Counted from the stretch's first letter, positions 39,201 through 46,961 are shown. The stretch: DNA of 64,000 nt from Streptomyces sp. CG4 (GCF_041080655.1 NZ_CP163525.1:2356001-2420000), one strand, 5' to 3'. Numbers and translations are program-made. Notes: a model not told the origin generated them from the sequence alone.

Positions 39201-39650
39201 CGATCTCACCGCCTGGGCAGCGGAGGCGACATCGGCATATGTGTCAGACGAGGAACCAGTCAGCAGGATCGCCATTCCGGTCAGCAGACGAACAACCCGG
39301 TCCGTTCCAGGCCTCTGTCCGACTTCTGCCCACAAGATCCCACCGGGGTACCACTCGCGTACCTCGGCGCTGGCACAAGCCCAGCTGGCCAGTGTCGTCT
39401 TCCCGAACCCTCCTGGACCATGCAGCACCACATGCCGCTCGCGCCGCCGCAGAGCGGCCATCAAGAGTCTGCCTTGGTCATCCCTGGGGACAAACCGCGA
39501 CGGCACCGCAGGCGCCATGAGGGGGACCGGCACGTGCCCTCTGCCGAAGGGTGATGCTTGGACTCCTACGTGCAGGTTTTCAATGGTGCCTGCCTGCACC
39601 ACGGTCTCGGCCCTGCCCGAGAAATGGTTGCGTACGTCCCTCCGCATCAT
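36270..39650 (-). CDS. NB-ARC/WD40 STAND receptor with N-terminal amyloid-like motif
   Basis: A 1126-residue NLR-like protein. Residues 7-30 (RNHFSGRAETVVQAGTIENL, HVG) carry a VVQAGTI motif like RHIM-type signalling sequences. The NB-ARC ATPase follows: P-loop HGPGGFGKTTLASW (77-90), Walker B RRVLVVVDDAW, sensor VLITTRR, GLPL-like RWPLALALASGL and a winged-helix region ending LRLHDVMREALRAM. From about residue 530 there are roughly nine WD40 repeats (for example ALCWSPDSRTLAVARESEVC, TVHWSPDGRRLAV, YVRWSPDGRSLAVAGERGDW) forming a sensor propeller. ATG at 39650 is chosen because it begins just before the motif. Oligomerised NB-ARC would expose the motif to template partner proteins. Confidence 0.85.
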   Translation of the reverse strand: MMRRDVRNHFSGRAETVVQAGTIENLHVGVQASPFGRGHVPVPLMAPAVPSRFVPRDDQGRLLMAALRRRERHVVLHGPGGFGKTTLASWACASAEVREWYPGGILWAEVGQRPGTDRVVRLLTGMAILLTGSSSDTYADVASAAQAVRSALAGRRVLVVVDDAWSATDVSPFLNLGDSVSVLITTRRGGLPGGTHIAVGEMTVAEATELLGVCEGDGRAVEPLLCRTGRWPLALALASGLLRNLVDRHCKSVSLAVDELARELADQGIASLDDLTVADAVSGITRTVELSLEDLRALKDSSEGRFVDLAAFPPGETIPYRLLRLLWGVSEVRARAVGERLISRSLVVDVEGVGLRLHDVMREALRAMRPEGVRSAGIRVLDALRPPGGWHGLAEEYWFFADSLSFHLIQVNLTEELGCTLRDLRFLSRRIAVSGPTAADADLVRYRELVDTDAGSQEMVDLLRREAHLLTGALSPRDVAVTLENRSLGNTAVCGWLRESGRTHGRRGLWALHPPMDHDDRALTRTRAVTAPGECRDVDWHPEGRLLAIAGAMPTLEIVDVDRGWASGAAVETVCTAVDRVLWSPDGSRLAFLGLGNRCPTAHDRESNPREGLRNFGYDLYVYDVGAGKEVNGIHVPAPAALLTLTAPALCWSPDSRTLAVARESEVCLWDSSDDAGLKPLTAGRGFDREGELSLAWHPRHGLVAHTRVKDSSKRSAGVLRRWADPVHSQDEPDIWLAASLSGRGRSLAWRPGGSTAALELDGTVVIVDPLARRVLWRAAHRAVATVHWSPDGRRLAVREAVPWPRRGHSTLTLWDVPADADMDRGSAPVPSRSISLSREHNSRDQVAWRPDGGSLTTTGDRRGVQIWDARRQDSAIASSHRAVAMAYVRWSPDGRSLAVAGERGDWVTQGLWSQEPAQAHDRFPFSGRDPAGRHMWPEEVGVPSELRPRGGPPVVVDFAADDQGHLVGVWRQPLRVFSAPGRPLTELAPPAGARMWWDACFTPSGDRVVAAAGDGSWNDTVFAVWPVTGEAVSAATAWSRQSEARPGRSGVVWRISASETHAVVLANPGYVGLFRLTDMTPVCWVRVNGYVYDASFDPSGHYLAVTGDGALHVFAVHDGLPRREA

Positions 39651-39907
39651 GGCGCCATCTTCACAGCCCTCAGGCTTGGAATCCGACGAGACGGTGCGAT
39701 TCGAGCAGAGCTGCCCGACGCGCCACAAGACCGTGTCCTGCTCTTTTCACCCTCACGTGGGCCGAGTCGAGACGACGCGCGAAACGTTGATCGGTCCGGC
39801 CTCGTCCAGCCGGTGCAGGATCGCCCCGCTGCCCGGTCGTAGAGCCAGTCCAGCTCGCCGAGGAGGGGGCACCTGCAACGTCCGCAGGACTGGGGCCGGT
39901 CTCCGGC

Positions 39908-40118
39908 TCACCCCTCGTCCGGCACCAATCGCAACGAGATCGAGTTGATGCAGTACCGCTGATCCGTCGGCGTCGGATACCCCTCGCCCTCGAAGACGTG
40001 CCCCAGATGCGACCCGCACCGCGCACACCTCACCTCCGTGCGCACCATTCCGTGGGAATGGTCGGACACCAGTTCCACCGCATCCGAGTTGCGTGCATCG
40101 TAGAAGCTCGGCCAGCCG
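39908..40118 (-). pseudogene. Detached 3' end of msrB (copy 2)
   Basis: Again exactly 211 bp encoding [20 protein letters not shown] to [16 protein letters not shown], with homology beginning at the same GWPSFYD codons as copy 1. It differs from the complete gene at 42077 by only 2 of 69 residues, most nucleotide differences being synonymous. The upstream part is unrelated ([14 protein letters not shown]), so no functional MsrB is made. It marks the border between the large and small cargo modules. Confidence 0.9.
40098..40118. repeat. Direct repeat 2 (att-like core in msrB)
   Basis: The second identical copy of the 21-bp block ending TAGAAGCTCGGCCAGCCG, same orientation. It separates the 12.4-kb module from the 2.2-kb SWIM module. 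Confidence 0.75.
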
Positions 40119-40223
40119 TCGTGCTTCTCGGATTCACAGTTCTCAGCCTGAAGAACGCTCACGGCTGTTCACCTGAAAAGCGTGAAGAGCACCATCCGGT
40201 GGCAGAGATGCCACCGGTCCGGC

Positions 40224-41906
40224 TCACAGACCGTGTTCGTCCATCAGCCGCATCAGGTTCCGCTTGCGTTTCTGGGCGGTGCGCAGCGCCGTGACGTACG
40301 CAGCGAACTCCTCGTCTGTGCCCAGGCGGCGGTGACAGTCGCGGATGCTCAGCAGCAGGGCAACGAGCTGCTCGTAGACCGTGTTGCCGGTCTGCTTGGC
40401 CAGTGGCTCGGCCAGGCGCCGGTAGACGCCGAGCGCGTCGGCCGGACGGCCGTCGCGTGCCTGGTCGGCGAGGGTGAGCCACTGCCGGTCGTGGGCGCCG
40501 GATCGGGTGGCGGCCTGCCAGGCGGCGTCGACGTCCTTGTCGTCGAGCAGGGCGTCGATCAGGACAGGGCCGCCGTACCAGCCCTCGTGCCGGCCCGCGT
40601 CGGCGCGCAGCAGGTCCAGCGCCCCGTCGCGCTCCGCCGGCCAGCGGTCGGCGGCCTGCGCGGCGGCCCGTAGCTGCTGGTACGCGAGCAGAGAGCGGCG
40701 GGCACCGAAGTGGTCGCGGCGCAGGGCGACGGCATCCGGCAGACGGTCGGCTCGGGCGTAGCGGTCGGCGAGGTAGTCGACGAGGGCGGTGTCGACGGCG
40801 GAGAGGTCCCCGGATTCCCGGATGCCGCGTTGCGCCCAGCTCAGGGCCTCGTCGTAGCGCCGGGCGGTGTCCAGCTCGCGGGCGATGACCAGGTGCGTGT
40901 GGCCGTTCGGCGCGAGGTCGGCCGCGTGGACGGCGATCACCGTGTCGACATCGCCTCCCGCCTTGGCCACACGCTCCATCAGGTACTTCTCCGCCCAGCC
41001 ACGACGATTGCCCCGCCACGCCTCGACGGCCGACTTCCGCAGGACGGCCATTCCCTCTTCGCCGAGAACGTCCTCGTAATCGAGCGGGTCGATGTCGGTC
41101 AGGCCGTCGTCGATGTCGCCGAGCGCATGGCCGACCAGCCAGCGCGCGAGCTCTTCGGGGTCGGGGCGTGCCGCACGGCACGCTTCGAGGTGGGCGTCGG
41201 CGAGGTCCGCACCGATCTGCCCGAGCCAGCCGTCCGAGTCGTCGACGCTCTCCACCGCCTCGGCGAGCAGCCGCATCGCCTTCCTCGCCAGGGTGATCGC
41301 GTCGGCGCCCCGGCCGGAGCCGGTGAGCGCCCTGATCGCGGAGACCGCCTGCCCGGCCTGGTCGGCGTAGGCGCGGGCATCGGCGTACTCGACGTACCCG
41401 TACTGCGCGAAAGGGCCGATGTCGAGCAGATCGCGGATACGGGCCCGGACCGCGGCAAGATCCCCGCGCACGCTCGCGGCCCGCAGTTCCAGGCGCCGCC
41501 GCAACTGCCGGTCCTGCTCGATCTGTTCCCGCAGTACAGCGAGCAACTCGTCCTTGGACAGGACAGAGAGCCATCCGTCGAGATCCTGCGCACGCTCCCG
41601 GGCCGCCTTCCTCTGCCGCGGCAGGCTCTCCCCTTGGGTGAGCACCCTCAGGCCGAGAGCGACGAGGTGCTTGCAGAAGTTGCCCTCCAGGCCGAACGGG
41701 CAGTCGCACTCGCCGGCCAATCCTCCGGGCCCCTCCAGGGTCAGCTCCACCTCGTACCGTTCAGTGCCGTGAACGGTCGCGGTGACCCAGCCGTCACCGA
41801 CTTCGACCCCGGACACCGCGTCGAGGTACCCGAGGCCACGCTCGAAGGAACGAGCACCGGCCAGCTTCTTGAGGCTCGCCTCGGTCAGAGCACGCACAAT
41901 CCTCAT
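40224..41906 (-). CDS. SWIM zinc-finger protein
   Basis: A 560-residue protein. An N-terminal SWIM domain (VHGTERYEVELTLEG, then CDCPFGLEGNFCKHLVALGL with the CxC...CxH zinc ligands, about residues 66-85) is followed by a long alpha-helical repeat region resembling tetratricopeptide-type arrays (AYADQAGQAVSAIRALTG, RYDEALSWAQRGIRES, DALGVYRRLAEPLAKQTG). SWIM domains bind DNA or protein. No nuclease or helicase motif is seen. It is the only gene between msrB copies 2 and 3, so it is cargo of the small module. The ATG at 41906 gives MRIVRALTEASLKKLAGARS. Confidence 0.85.
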   Translation of the reverse strand: MRIVRALTEASLKKLAGARSFERGLGYLDAVSGVEVGDGWVTATVHGTERYEVELTLEGPGGLAGECDCPFGLEGNFCKHLVALGLRVLTQGESLPRQRKAARERAQDLDGWLSVLSKDELLAVLREQIEQDRQLRRRLELRAASVRGDLAAVRARIRDLLDIGPFAQYGYVEYADARAYADQAGQAVSAIRALTGSGRGADAITLARKAMRLLAEAVESVDDSDGWLGQIGADLADAHLEACRAARPDPEELARWLVGHALGDIDDGLTDIDPLDYEDVLGEEGMAVLRKSAVEAWRGNRRGWAEKYLMERVAKAGGDVDTVIAVHAADLAPNGHTHLVIARELDTARRYDEALSWAQRGIRESGDLSAVDTALVDYLADRYARADRLPDAVALRRDHFGARRSLLAYQQLRAAAQAADRWPAERDGALDLLRADAGRHEGWYGGPVLIDALLDDKDVDAAWQAATRSGAHDRQWLTLADQARDGRPADALGVYRRLAEPLAKQTGNTVYEQLVALLLSIRDCHRRLGTDEEFAAYVTALRTAQKRKRNLMRLMDEHGL

Positions 41907-42076
41907 CCGCCCGACTGCGGTAGTGCGGTTGATACTCCGCCAGCCTAGGGGACCCGAGGGCTGCTCTTCACGGACGTAGCCGGTGGACGAACACCTCCGG
42001 CGGGGCGCAACTCCGCCGCGCGCCCCGCCGGGACAGGACCAGCATGGCCCATGCGCCGGGTGGCCGCTCCCTGTGA

Positions 42077-42484
42077 TCAGCCCTCGTCAGGGACCAGGCG
42101 CAACGAGATCGAGTTGATGCAGTACCGCTGGTCCGTCGGAGTGGGATACCCCTCCCCCTCGAACACATGCCCGAGATGCGACCCGCACCGAGCGCATCGC
42201 ACCTCCGTCCGCACCATCCCGTGGGAACGGTCTTCCACAAGTTCCACCGCATCCGAGTTGCGTGCATCGTAGAAGCTCGGCCAGCCGCAGTGCGACGCGA
42301 ACTTCGTTTCCGAGGTGAACAGTTCGGCTCCGCAGGCGCGGCAGGAGTAGACGCCCTTGGTCTTGGTGTCCGTGTACTCACCGGTGAAGGCCGGTTCGGT
42401 GGCGGCCTGGCGCAGTACGGCGTACTCGGCCGGGTTCAGCTCCGCGCGCCACTCCTCGTCCGGCTTCTCGACGTCGTACGACAT
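42077..42484 (-). CDS. msrB: Peptide methionine (R)-S-oxide reductase, complete copy
   Basis: A 135-residue MsrB that reduces methionine-R-sulfoxide in proteins. The zinc ligands are CRAC (about 48-51) and CARC, HCGWPSFYD is the substrate-pocket motif and Cys in RYCINSISL is catalytic. It starts with ATG at 42484, 14 bp after the murC stop, so it is the second gene of a murC-msrB operon. From GWPSFYD onward its 3' 211 bp are duplicated at 27497 and 39908. The upstream half occurs only here. The 3' third may therefore have been replaced by an incoming element. Confidence 0.95.
   Translation of the reverse strand: MSYDVEKPDEEWRAELNPAEYAVLRQAATEPAFTGEYTDTKTKGVYSCRACGAELFTSETKFASHCGWPSFYDARNSDAVELVEDRSHGMVRTEVRCARCGSHLGHVFEGEGYPTPTDQRYCINSISLRLVPDEG
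42267..42287. repeat. Direct repeat 3 (att-like core inside complete msrB)
   Basis: The third identical copy of the 21-bp block ending TAGAAGCTCGGCCAGCCG, here inside the intact gene, at the right border of the accessory region. Confidence 0.75.
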
Positions 42485-42498
42485 GAGCCTCAGCCCCT

Positions 42499-43890
42499 CT
42501 ACTGCTGCGACAGGCGGTCCAGGATCAGCGGGCCCAGGTCGGTCACGTCGCCCGCGCCCATGGTGAGAACGAGATCACCGGGCTTCGCCATTCCCGCGAT
42601 CACCGCGGGGATCCCGTCCTTGTCGTGCACGGCGGTGACGTCGGCACCGGCGGCGCGCGCGGCCTCGATGATCAGCTCGCTGGTCACGCCGGGGATCGGG
42701 TCCTCGCGGGCCGGATAGATGTCGAGGACCACGGAAGCGTCGGCGAGGGCCAGCGCCTGGCCCATCTCCTTGCCCAGCTCCTGGGTGCGGGAGAACAGGT
42801 GCGGCTGGAAGACGACGAGGATGCGGGCGTCGCCGGCGGCGGCACGCATGGCCTCCAGGTCGGCGGTCATCTCGGTGGGGTGGTGGGCGTAGGAGTCGAT
42901 GACCTGCACCCCGGCGGCCTCGCCCTTGAGCTGCAGACGCCGCTTGACCCCGGTGTACGCGGCGAGCGCGGGCGCCAGTTCCGTGGCCGGGATGCCGAGC
43001 GCCGCACCGGCGGTGAGCGCGGCGACGGCGTTGAGGGCGTAGTGCCGGCCGGGCACGGAGACCGTGAAGGTCAGCTCCTGCCCGTCCAGGACCACGATGA
43101 CCTGGCTCTTCAGCCCCTGCGGGACGATCGACAGCACCCGCACGTCGGCGTCCGCCGCCTCGCCGTACGTCACCGTCTTCACCAAGCCCGCGAGCCGCCG
43201 GGTCAGCTCCCGCGCGCCCTCGTGGTCGGCGGAGATCACCAGCGTGCCGCCGGGCACGATCTTTCCGGCGAAGGTCTCGAAGGACTCGTAGATCTCGTCC
43301 ATCGAGGCGTAGTTGGCATGGTGGTCCAGCTCGACGTTGAGGACGATGGCGACCTCGGGCGCGTACTTGTGGAAGCTGCGGTCCGATTCGTCCGCCTCGG
43401 CGACGAAGATGTCGCCGTCGCCGTGCAGCGCGTTCGAGCCGGGCGCGTCCAGGTCGCCGCCGATGGCGTACGACGGCCGCAGACCCAGCTCGGAGAGCGA
43501 GACGGCCAGCATGGAGGTGGTGGTGGTCTTGCCGTGGGTACCGGCCACGGCGATCGGGCGCAGCCCCTCCATCAGCGCGGCGAGCGCGTCGGAGCGGTGC
43601 ACCACCGGGATGCCCAGCTCGGCCGCGCGGGCCAGCTCGGGGTTGTCCTCGCGGATCGCCGACGACACGACGACACAGCTCGCGTCGTCGGCGAGGTGCT
43701 CCGTGGCATGCCCGATGTGCACGGTGACCCCGAGCACCCGCAGCGCCTGGGCGGTCGCCGACTCCTTGGCATCGCTGCCGGCCACCTCGGCCCCACGCTG
43801 CGCGAGGATCTTGGCGATCCCCGACATCCCGGCGCCGCCGATGCCGATGAAGTGCGGTCGGTCCATGGCGGCAGGAAGGCCGGGTGCCAT
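42499..43890 (-). CDS. murC: UDP-N-acetylmuramate--L-alanine ligase
   Basis: A 463-residue cytoplasmic peptidoglycan enzyme that adds L-Ala to UDP-MurNAc. It shows the Rossmann start HFIGIGGAGMSGIAKILAQR, the ATP loop VAGTHGKTTTTSM, EADESDRSFHKY, LNVELDHHANY and the C-terminal DSYAHHPTEM. Length is normal. The ATG at 43890 has GGGGAG 8 bp upstream. It is co-directional with msrB. In Streptomyces murC often sits outside the main dcw cluster, as here. Confidence 0.97.
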   Translation of the reverse strand: MAPGLPAAMDRPHFIGIGGAGMSGIAKILAQRGAEVAGSDAKESATAQALRVLGVTVHIGHATEHLADDASCVVVSSAIREDNPELARAAELGIPVVHRSDALAALMEGLRPIAVAGTHGKTTTTSMLAVSLSELGLRPSYAIGGDLDAPGSNALHGDGDIFVAEADESDRSFHKYAPEVAIVLNVELDHHANYASMDEIYESFETFAGKIVPGGTLVISADHEGARELTRRLAGLVKTVTYGEAADADVRVLSIVPQGLKSQVIVVLDGQELTFTVSVPGRHYALNAVAALTAGAALGIPATELAPALAAYTGVKRRLQLKGEAAGVQVIDSYAHHPTEMTADLEAMRAAAGDARILVVFQPHLFSRTQELGKEMGQALALADASVVLDIYPAREDPIPGVTSELIIEAARAAGADVTAVHDKDGIPAVIAGMAKPGDLVLTMGAGDVTDLGPLILDRLSQQ

Positions 43891-43972
43891 GCGTATCTCC
43901 CCAGAGACGAATACGAGCTGAAGCAGGCCTAGCCTATGCCGAGCCCCGCACTTTCTCCGACAGCCGAGGTCA

Positions 43973-44446
43973 CTACGCCTTGCTGTGCGAGAACAGCTTC
44001 AGCACCGGCACCCCCACCTTGTGCCGAGCCCGGGAAGCCCAGTCCCGGTGGAAGAACTCCTCCACGTAGTGGGGGTCGGTGAGCACGATCACCTCGTCCG
44101 CGGACACCTCCGCGACCAGCGATTTCAGCGCATCCAGCGGATGGTCCTCGACCAACCGCCCCTCGGCCTGACTCCCGGCCGCCCGCAGGGCCTGTACGGA
44201 CACGTCCAGGGCCTGCCGTCCGACGCTCCTGGCGTCCTCCCCCTCCGGGGTCTCCCGCTCGCGCACCGCCTCGTCGAGTTCGCCAAGCGCGATGTCGTCG
44301 ATGGCCCGCAGCAGGCGGTCCGCCTGGTCGCCGCGCGGCTGGAGGAGCACGTGGAAAGTGACCTGCTCGTCCCCGTGCAAGGTGGTGACGAACTCCACGT
44401 CGGCGGACGTCAAGGCCTTCTCGATCATCAGAACGCTTGTGAACAC
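43973..44446 (-). CDS. Conserved actinobacterial protein of unknown function
   Basis: A 157-residue soluble protein beginning VFTSVLMIEKALTSADVEFV, with VTFHVLLQPRGDQADRLLRA, and ending with DEVIVLTDPHYVEEFFHRDW and VPVLKLFSHSKA. The late VSADEVIVLTDPHYVEEFF resembles universal-stress-type nucleotide folds. Homologues are often labelled indole-3-glycerol phosphate synthase, but no TrpC active-site text is visible, so that label should not be copied. The GTG at 44446 follows AGGAGAAGAGG. It lies 82 bp upstream of murC on the same strand and may share its promoter. Confidence 0.75.
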   Translation of the reverse strand: MFTSVLMIEKALTSADVEFVTTLHGDEQVTFHVLLQPRGDQADRLLRAIDDIALGELDEAVRERETPEGEDARSVGRQALDVSVQALRAAGSQAEGRLVEDHPLDALKSLVAEVSADEVIVLTDPHYVEEFFHRDWASRARHKVGVPVLKLFSHSKA

Positions 44447-44575
44447 CAAACGCCTCTTCTCCTCCGTGGGCCCGGACGAGGCCCCTGCGGAAACCATCCT
44501 GCCCCGTGATCGCAGGGCTCTGCCGGACTAAGTCTGCCCCTCGGAAGCTAAACGGAACGACACATTCCGCTGATT

Positions 44576-45661
44576 TCAGGAGCGACGGTAGCGACCGAAC
44601 AGAAATCCGGCGTCTTCGAGGAGGGACACGAGCTCGAACCGGCGCGGCACGGCGACCGACGGCCCCCCGGCGACGCGCTGTGCGTCCCCCGCGGTGAGCA
44701 TGGGCGAGAGGGTCAGGCACATCTCGTCCAGCACCCCGGCCGCGATCAGCTGGCCGAGCAGCCGGGGACCGCCCTCGGTGAGCAGCCGGGTGTGGCCCAG
44801 AGAGGCGAGGGCGCGTACCGCGCGCGCGGGCTCGATGCCCCTGCCCTCACCGGCGATCACGACCTTGGCGCCGGCCTTCTCGGCGGCGGCGATCCGGTCG
44901 GGGGCGGCCGCGGCCCCGGTCAGGATCAGCGTGGGCACCAGGGGCGAGGTGTACAGCGGGAGCGAGAAGTCCAGGTCCAGGCTCGCGGAGACGACGGCGA
45001 CCGCCGGAGCCGGGGCCTGGCCGGCGGCCTCGCGGGCCGCGGCGAACTCGGCACGCGCGCGTGCGGGGCGGTACACCTCCTGCCGCACCGTTTCCGCACC
45101 CACCACGATCACATCCGCGAGCGCCCGCAGCGTGCCGAAGATCCGCATGTCGGCGGCGCTGGAGATGGGCTGGGAGCGCCCCTCGTGCTGGGCGGCGCCG
45201 TCGAGCGTGGAGACCATGTTGGCCCGCAGCCAGGACCTGGGGGCGCCCGGCACCGGCTCCGGGTAGGCGTAGACGGCGGCCAGCTCGGCGAGGCTCCACT
45301 CACGATCGACGAACGCGTCGGCACCGGGCGCACCGAACACATCCGTCACACGGGCTCCGGGCACGTCCGTCACCGGAGCCTTGGGCTCACCCGCCACCGG
45401 AGCCTTGGGCCCACCCGTCACCGGAGCCCCTGGCGCACCCGACTCCGGGGCTCCTGGCGCACCCGTCACCGGGATCTCGTGGGCATCCGACACCCGTGCC
45501 CCGGAGCCCTCCGGCACCCGAACCCCGGGCCCCTGCGGCACCCGAGTCCCAGGCGCATCCGGCACACCGGTCCCTCCGGTCCCCCTCGCCCCCTCCCCCT
45601 CGGGTGCCCCGCCGGAGGCCTGGGCTGGTGTTTCATAGGTCACAGGGAACAGGCGTCGCAT
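44576..45661 (-). CDS. RibD C-terminal-type pyrimidine reductase with repetitive N-terminal insertion
   Basis: A 361-residue reductase of the RibD-C/dihydrofolate-reductase fold. The substrate and NADPH text is VYAYPEPVPGAPRSWLRANM, VSTLDGAAQHEGRSQPIS, DVIVVGAETVRQEVYRP and LLTEGGPRLLGQLIAAGVLD. Between MRRLFPVTYETP and DREWSLAELAAVYAY lies an unusual insertion of roughly 100 residues of Gly/Ala/Pro/Val repeats (such as GAPGAPESGAPGAPVTGG). The enzyme core is intact. Such stand-alone proteins act in riboflavin-type or deazaflavin-related reductions; the substrate is not certain. Divergent from zapE with 37 bp between the starts. Confidence 0.85.
   Translation of the reverse strand: MRRLFPVTYETPAQASGGAPEGEGARGTGGTGVPDAPGTRVPQGPGVRVPEGSGARVSDAHEIPVTGAPGAPESGAPGAPVTGGPKAPVAGEPKAPVTDVPGARVTDVFGAPGADAFVDREWSLAELAAVYAYPEPVPGAPRSWLRANMVSTLDGAAQHEGRSQPISSAADMRIFGTLRALADVIVVGAETVRQEVYRPARARAEFAAAREAAGQAPAPAVAVVSASLDLDFSLPLYTSPLVPTLILTGAAAAPDRIAAAEKAGAKVVIAGEGRGIEPARAVRALASLGHTRLLTEGGPRLLGQLIAAGVLDEMCLTLSPMLTAGDAQRVAGGPSVAVPRRFELVSLLEDAGFLFGRYRRS
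45330..45600. repeat. Degenerate in-frame tandem repeat inside the pyrimidine reductase gene
   Basis: Units of about 30 bp or half that length recur, with cores such as CACCGGAGCCTTGGGC and CACCGGAGCCCCTGGCGCAC. On the minus strand they code for ten-residue units like GAPGAPVTGG and GEPKAPVTDV. Confidence 0.75.
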
Positions 45662-45698
45662 GTCGTGCAGTGTGGCACGGCGCTTACCATGAACAACC

Positions 45699-46802
45699 GT
45701 GTCGTCCTCCACCGCCGCCCCCGGACCCAGCCCTGTGACCGACGCGGGCCCCCTCTCCCTGTGCGCCCGTGAGCCGCGCGTCCCCGCGGACCGGCTGGTC
45801 GCCGAGATGGTGCCGCCGCCGCGCTTCGACTCGGTCCGCTTCTCGACGTACATACCGGACCCGAACCAGCCCAGCCAGACCGAGGCCGTACGGGTCCTCG
45901 AAGGCTTCGCGGGCGGACTCGGCGGGGCGCACGCCTCCGGCGCCGGCCGGCGCGGCTTCTTCGGTTTCGGCAGGCCCAGGGCGCCCAAGACCCCGGCCGG
46001 CCCGCGGGGGGTCTACCTGGACGGCGGCTACGGCGTCGGCAAGACCCATCTGCTCGCCTCCCTGTGGCACGCCACCCCCGCAGAGCCCGCCCGCAAGGCG
46101 TTCGGCACCTTCGTGGAGCTGACGAACCTGGTCGGCGCCCTCGGCTTCCAGCAGACCGTGCAGACCCTCTCCGGCCACAGCCTGCTGTGCATCGACGAGT
46201 TCGAGCTGGACGACCCGGGCGACACGGTCCTCGTCTCGACGCTGCTCGGCAAGCTGGTCGAGGCGGGCGTGGCGCTCGCCGCCACCTCCAACACGCTGCC
46301 CGGCAAGCTGGGCGAGGGCCGGTTCGCGGCGGCCGACTTCCTGCGCGAGATACAGGGCCTCTCGGCCCACTTCCGCGCCCTGCGCATCGACGGCGAGGAC
46401 TATCGCCACCGCGGTCTGCCCGAGGCGCCGAAGCCCTTCACCGACGAAGAGGTGACGAAGGCGGCGTACGCCACCGAGGGCGCCGCGCTGGACGACTTCC
46501 CGCATCTCCTGGAGCACCTCGCCAAGGTGCACCCGAGCCGGTACGGCGCGCTGACCGACGGACTGACGGCGGTGTGCCTCACCGATGTGCGGCCGGTGCC
46601 GGACCAGTCGACCGCGCTGCGGCTCGTGGTGCTCGCGGACCGGCTCTACGACCGCGAGGTCCCGGTACTGGCCTCGGGGCTGCCGTTCGACCAGCTGTTC
46701 AGCGAGGAGATGCTGAACGGCGGCTACCGCAAGAAGTACTTCCGCGCGATATCCCGGCTCACCGCGCTGGCCCGCGACGCCAAGGGGCTCGTGGGCTCCT
46801 AG
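45699..46802 (+). CDS. zapE: Cell division ATPase ZapE (AFG1-like)
   Basis: A 367-residue AFG1/ZapE family P-loop ATPase. Walker A is GGYGVGKTHLLASLW (about residues 109-123), Walker B is LLCIDEFELDDPGDT, with ATSNTLPGKLGEG as sensor 1 and FDQLFSEEMLNGGYRKKYFR near the C-terminus. In proteobacteria ZapE acts on Z-rings; the actinobacterial role is less clear. Length and motifs are normal. The GTG at 45699 begins a short Ser/Pro-rich leader. Confidence 0.93.
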   Translation: MSSSTAAPGPSPVTDAGPLSLCAREPRVPADRLVAEMVPPPRFDSVRFSTYIPDPNQPSQTEAVRVLEGFAGGLGGAHASGAGRRGFFGFGRPRAPKTPAGPRGVYLDGGYGVGKTHLLASLWHATPAEPARKAFGTFVELTNLVGALGFQQTVQTLSGHSLLCIDEFELDDPGDTVLVSTLLGKLVEAGVALAATSNTLPGKLGEGRFAAADFLREIQGLSAHFRALRIDGEDYRHRGLPEAPKPFTDEEVTKAAYATEGAALDDFPHLLEHLAKVHPSRYGALTDGLTAVCLTDVRPVPDQSTALRLVVLADRLYDREVPVLASGLPFDQLFSEEMLNGGYRKKYFRAISRLTALARDAKGLVGS

Positions 46803-46900
46803 CCACTCACGCCTTTAGCCTCTCGCGGACTCCGGGTCAAGAGTCAGATCACGCCACGCGACCGGCACTTTTCACGCTTCCTTGCGCTTGTAACGCGCTG

Positions 46901-46930
46901 TTAACCCTGCAAAGGACTTTGCAGGGTTAA
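46901..46930. promoter_or_regulatory. 30-bp near-perfect palindrome
   Basis: TTAACCCTGCAAAG (46901-46914), GA, then the exact complement CTTTGCAGGGTTAA (46917-46930). It is much AT-richer than its surroundings and has no T-run. It may be a regulator operator or a bidirectional terminator after zapE. Confidence 0.65.
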
Positions 46931-46961
46931 TGTGCTTCTTGACCATCCATTGACCAATGCT

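Noticed and set aside
27497..42287. Conventional integrative element (ICE or prophage)
   Set aside because: No integrase, excisionase, Rep, Tra/FtsK or phage structural gene was recognised between the repeats.
43973..44446. Indole-3-glycerol phosphate synthase
   Set aside because: Too short, and no TrpC barrel motif is visible. The label appears to be a database carry-over.
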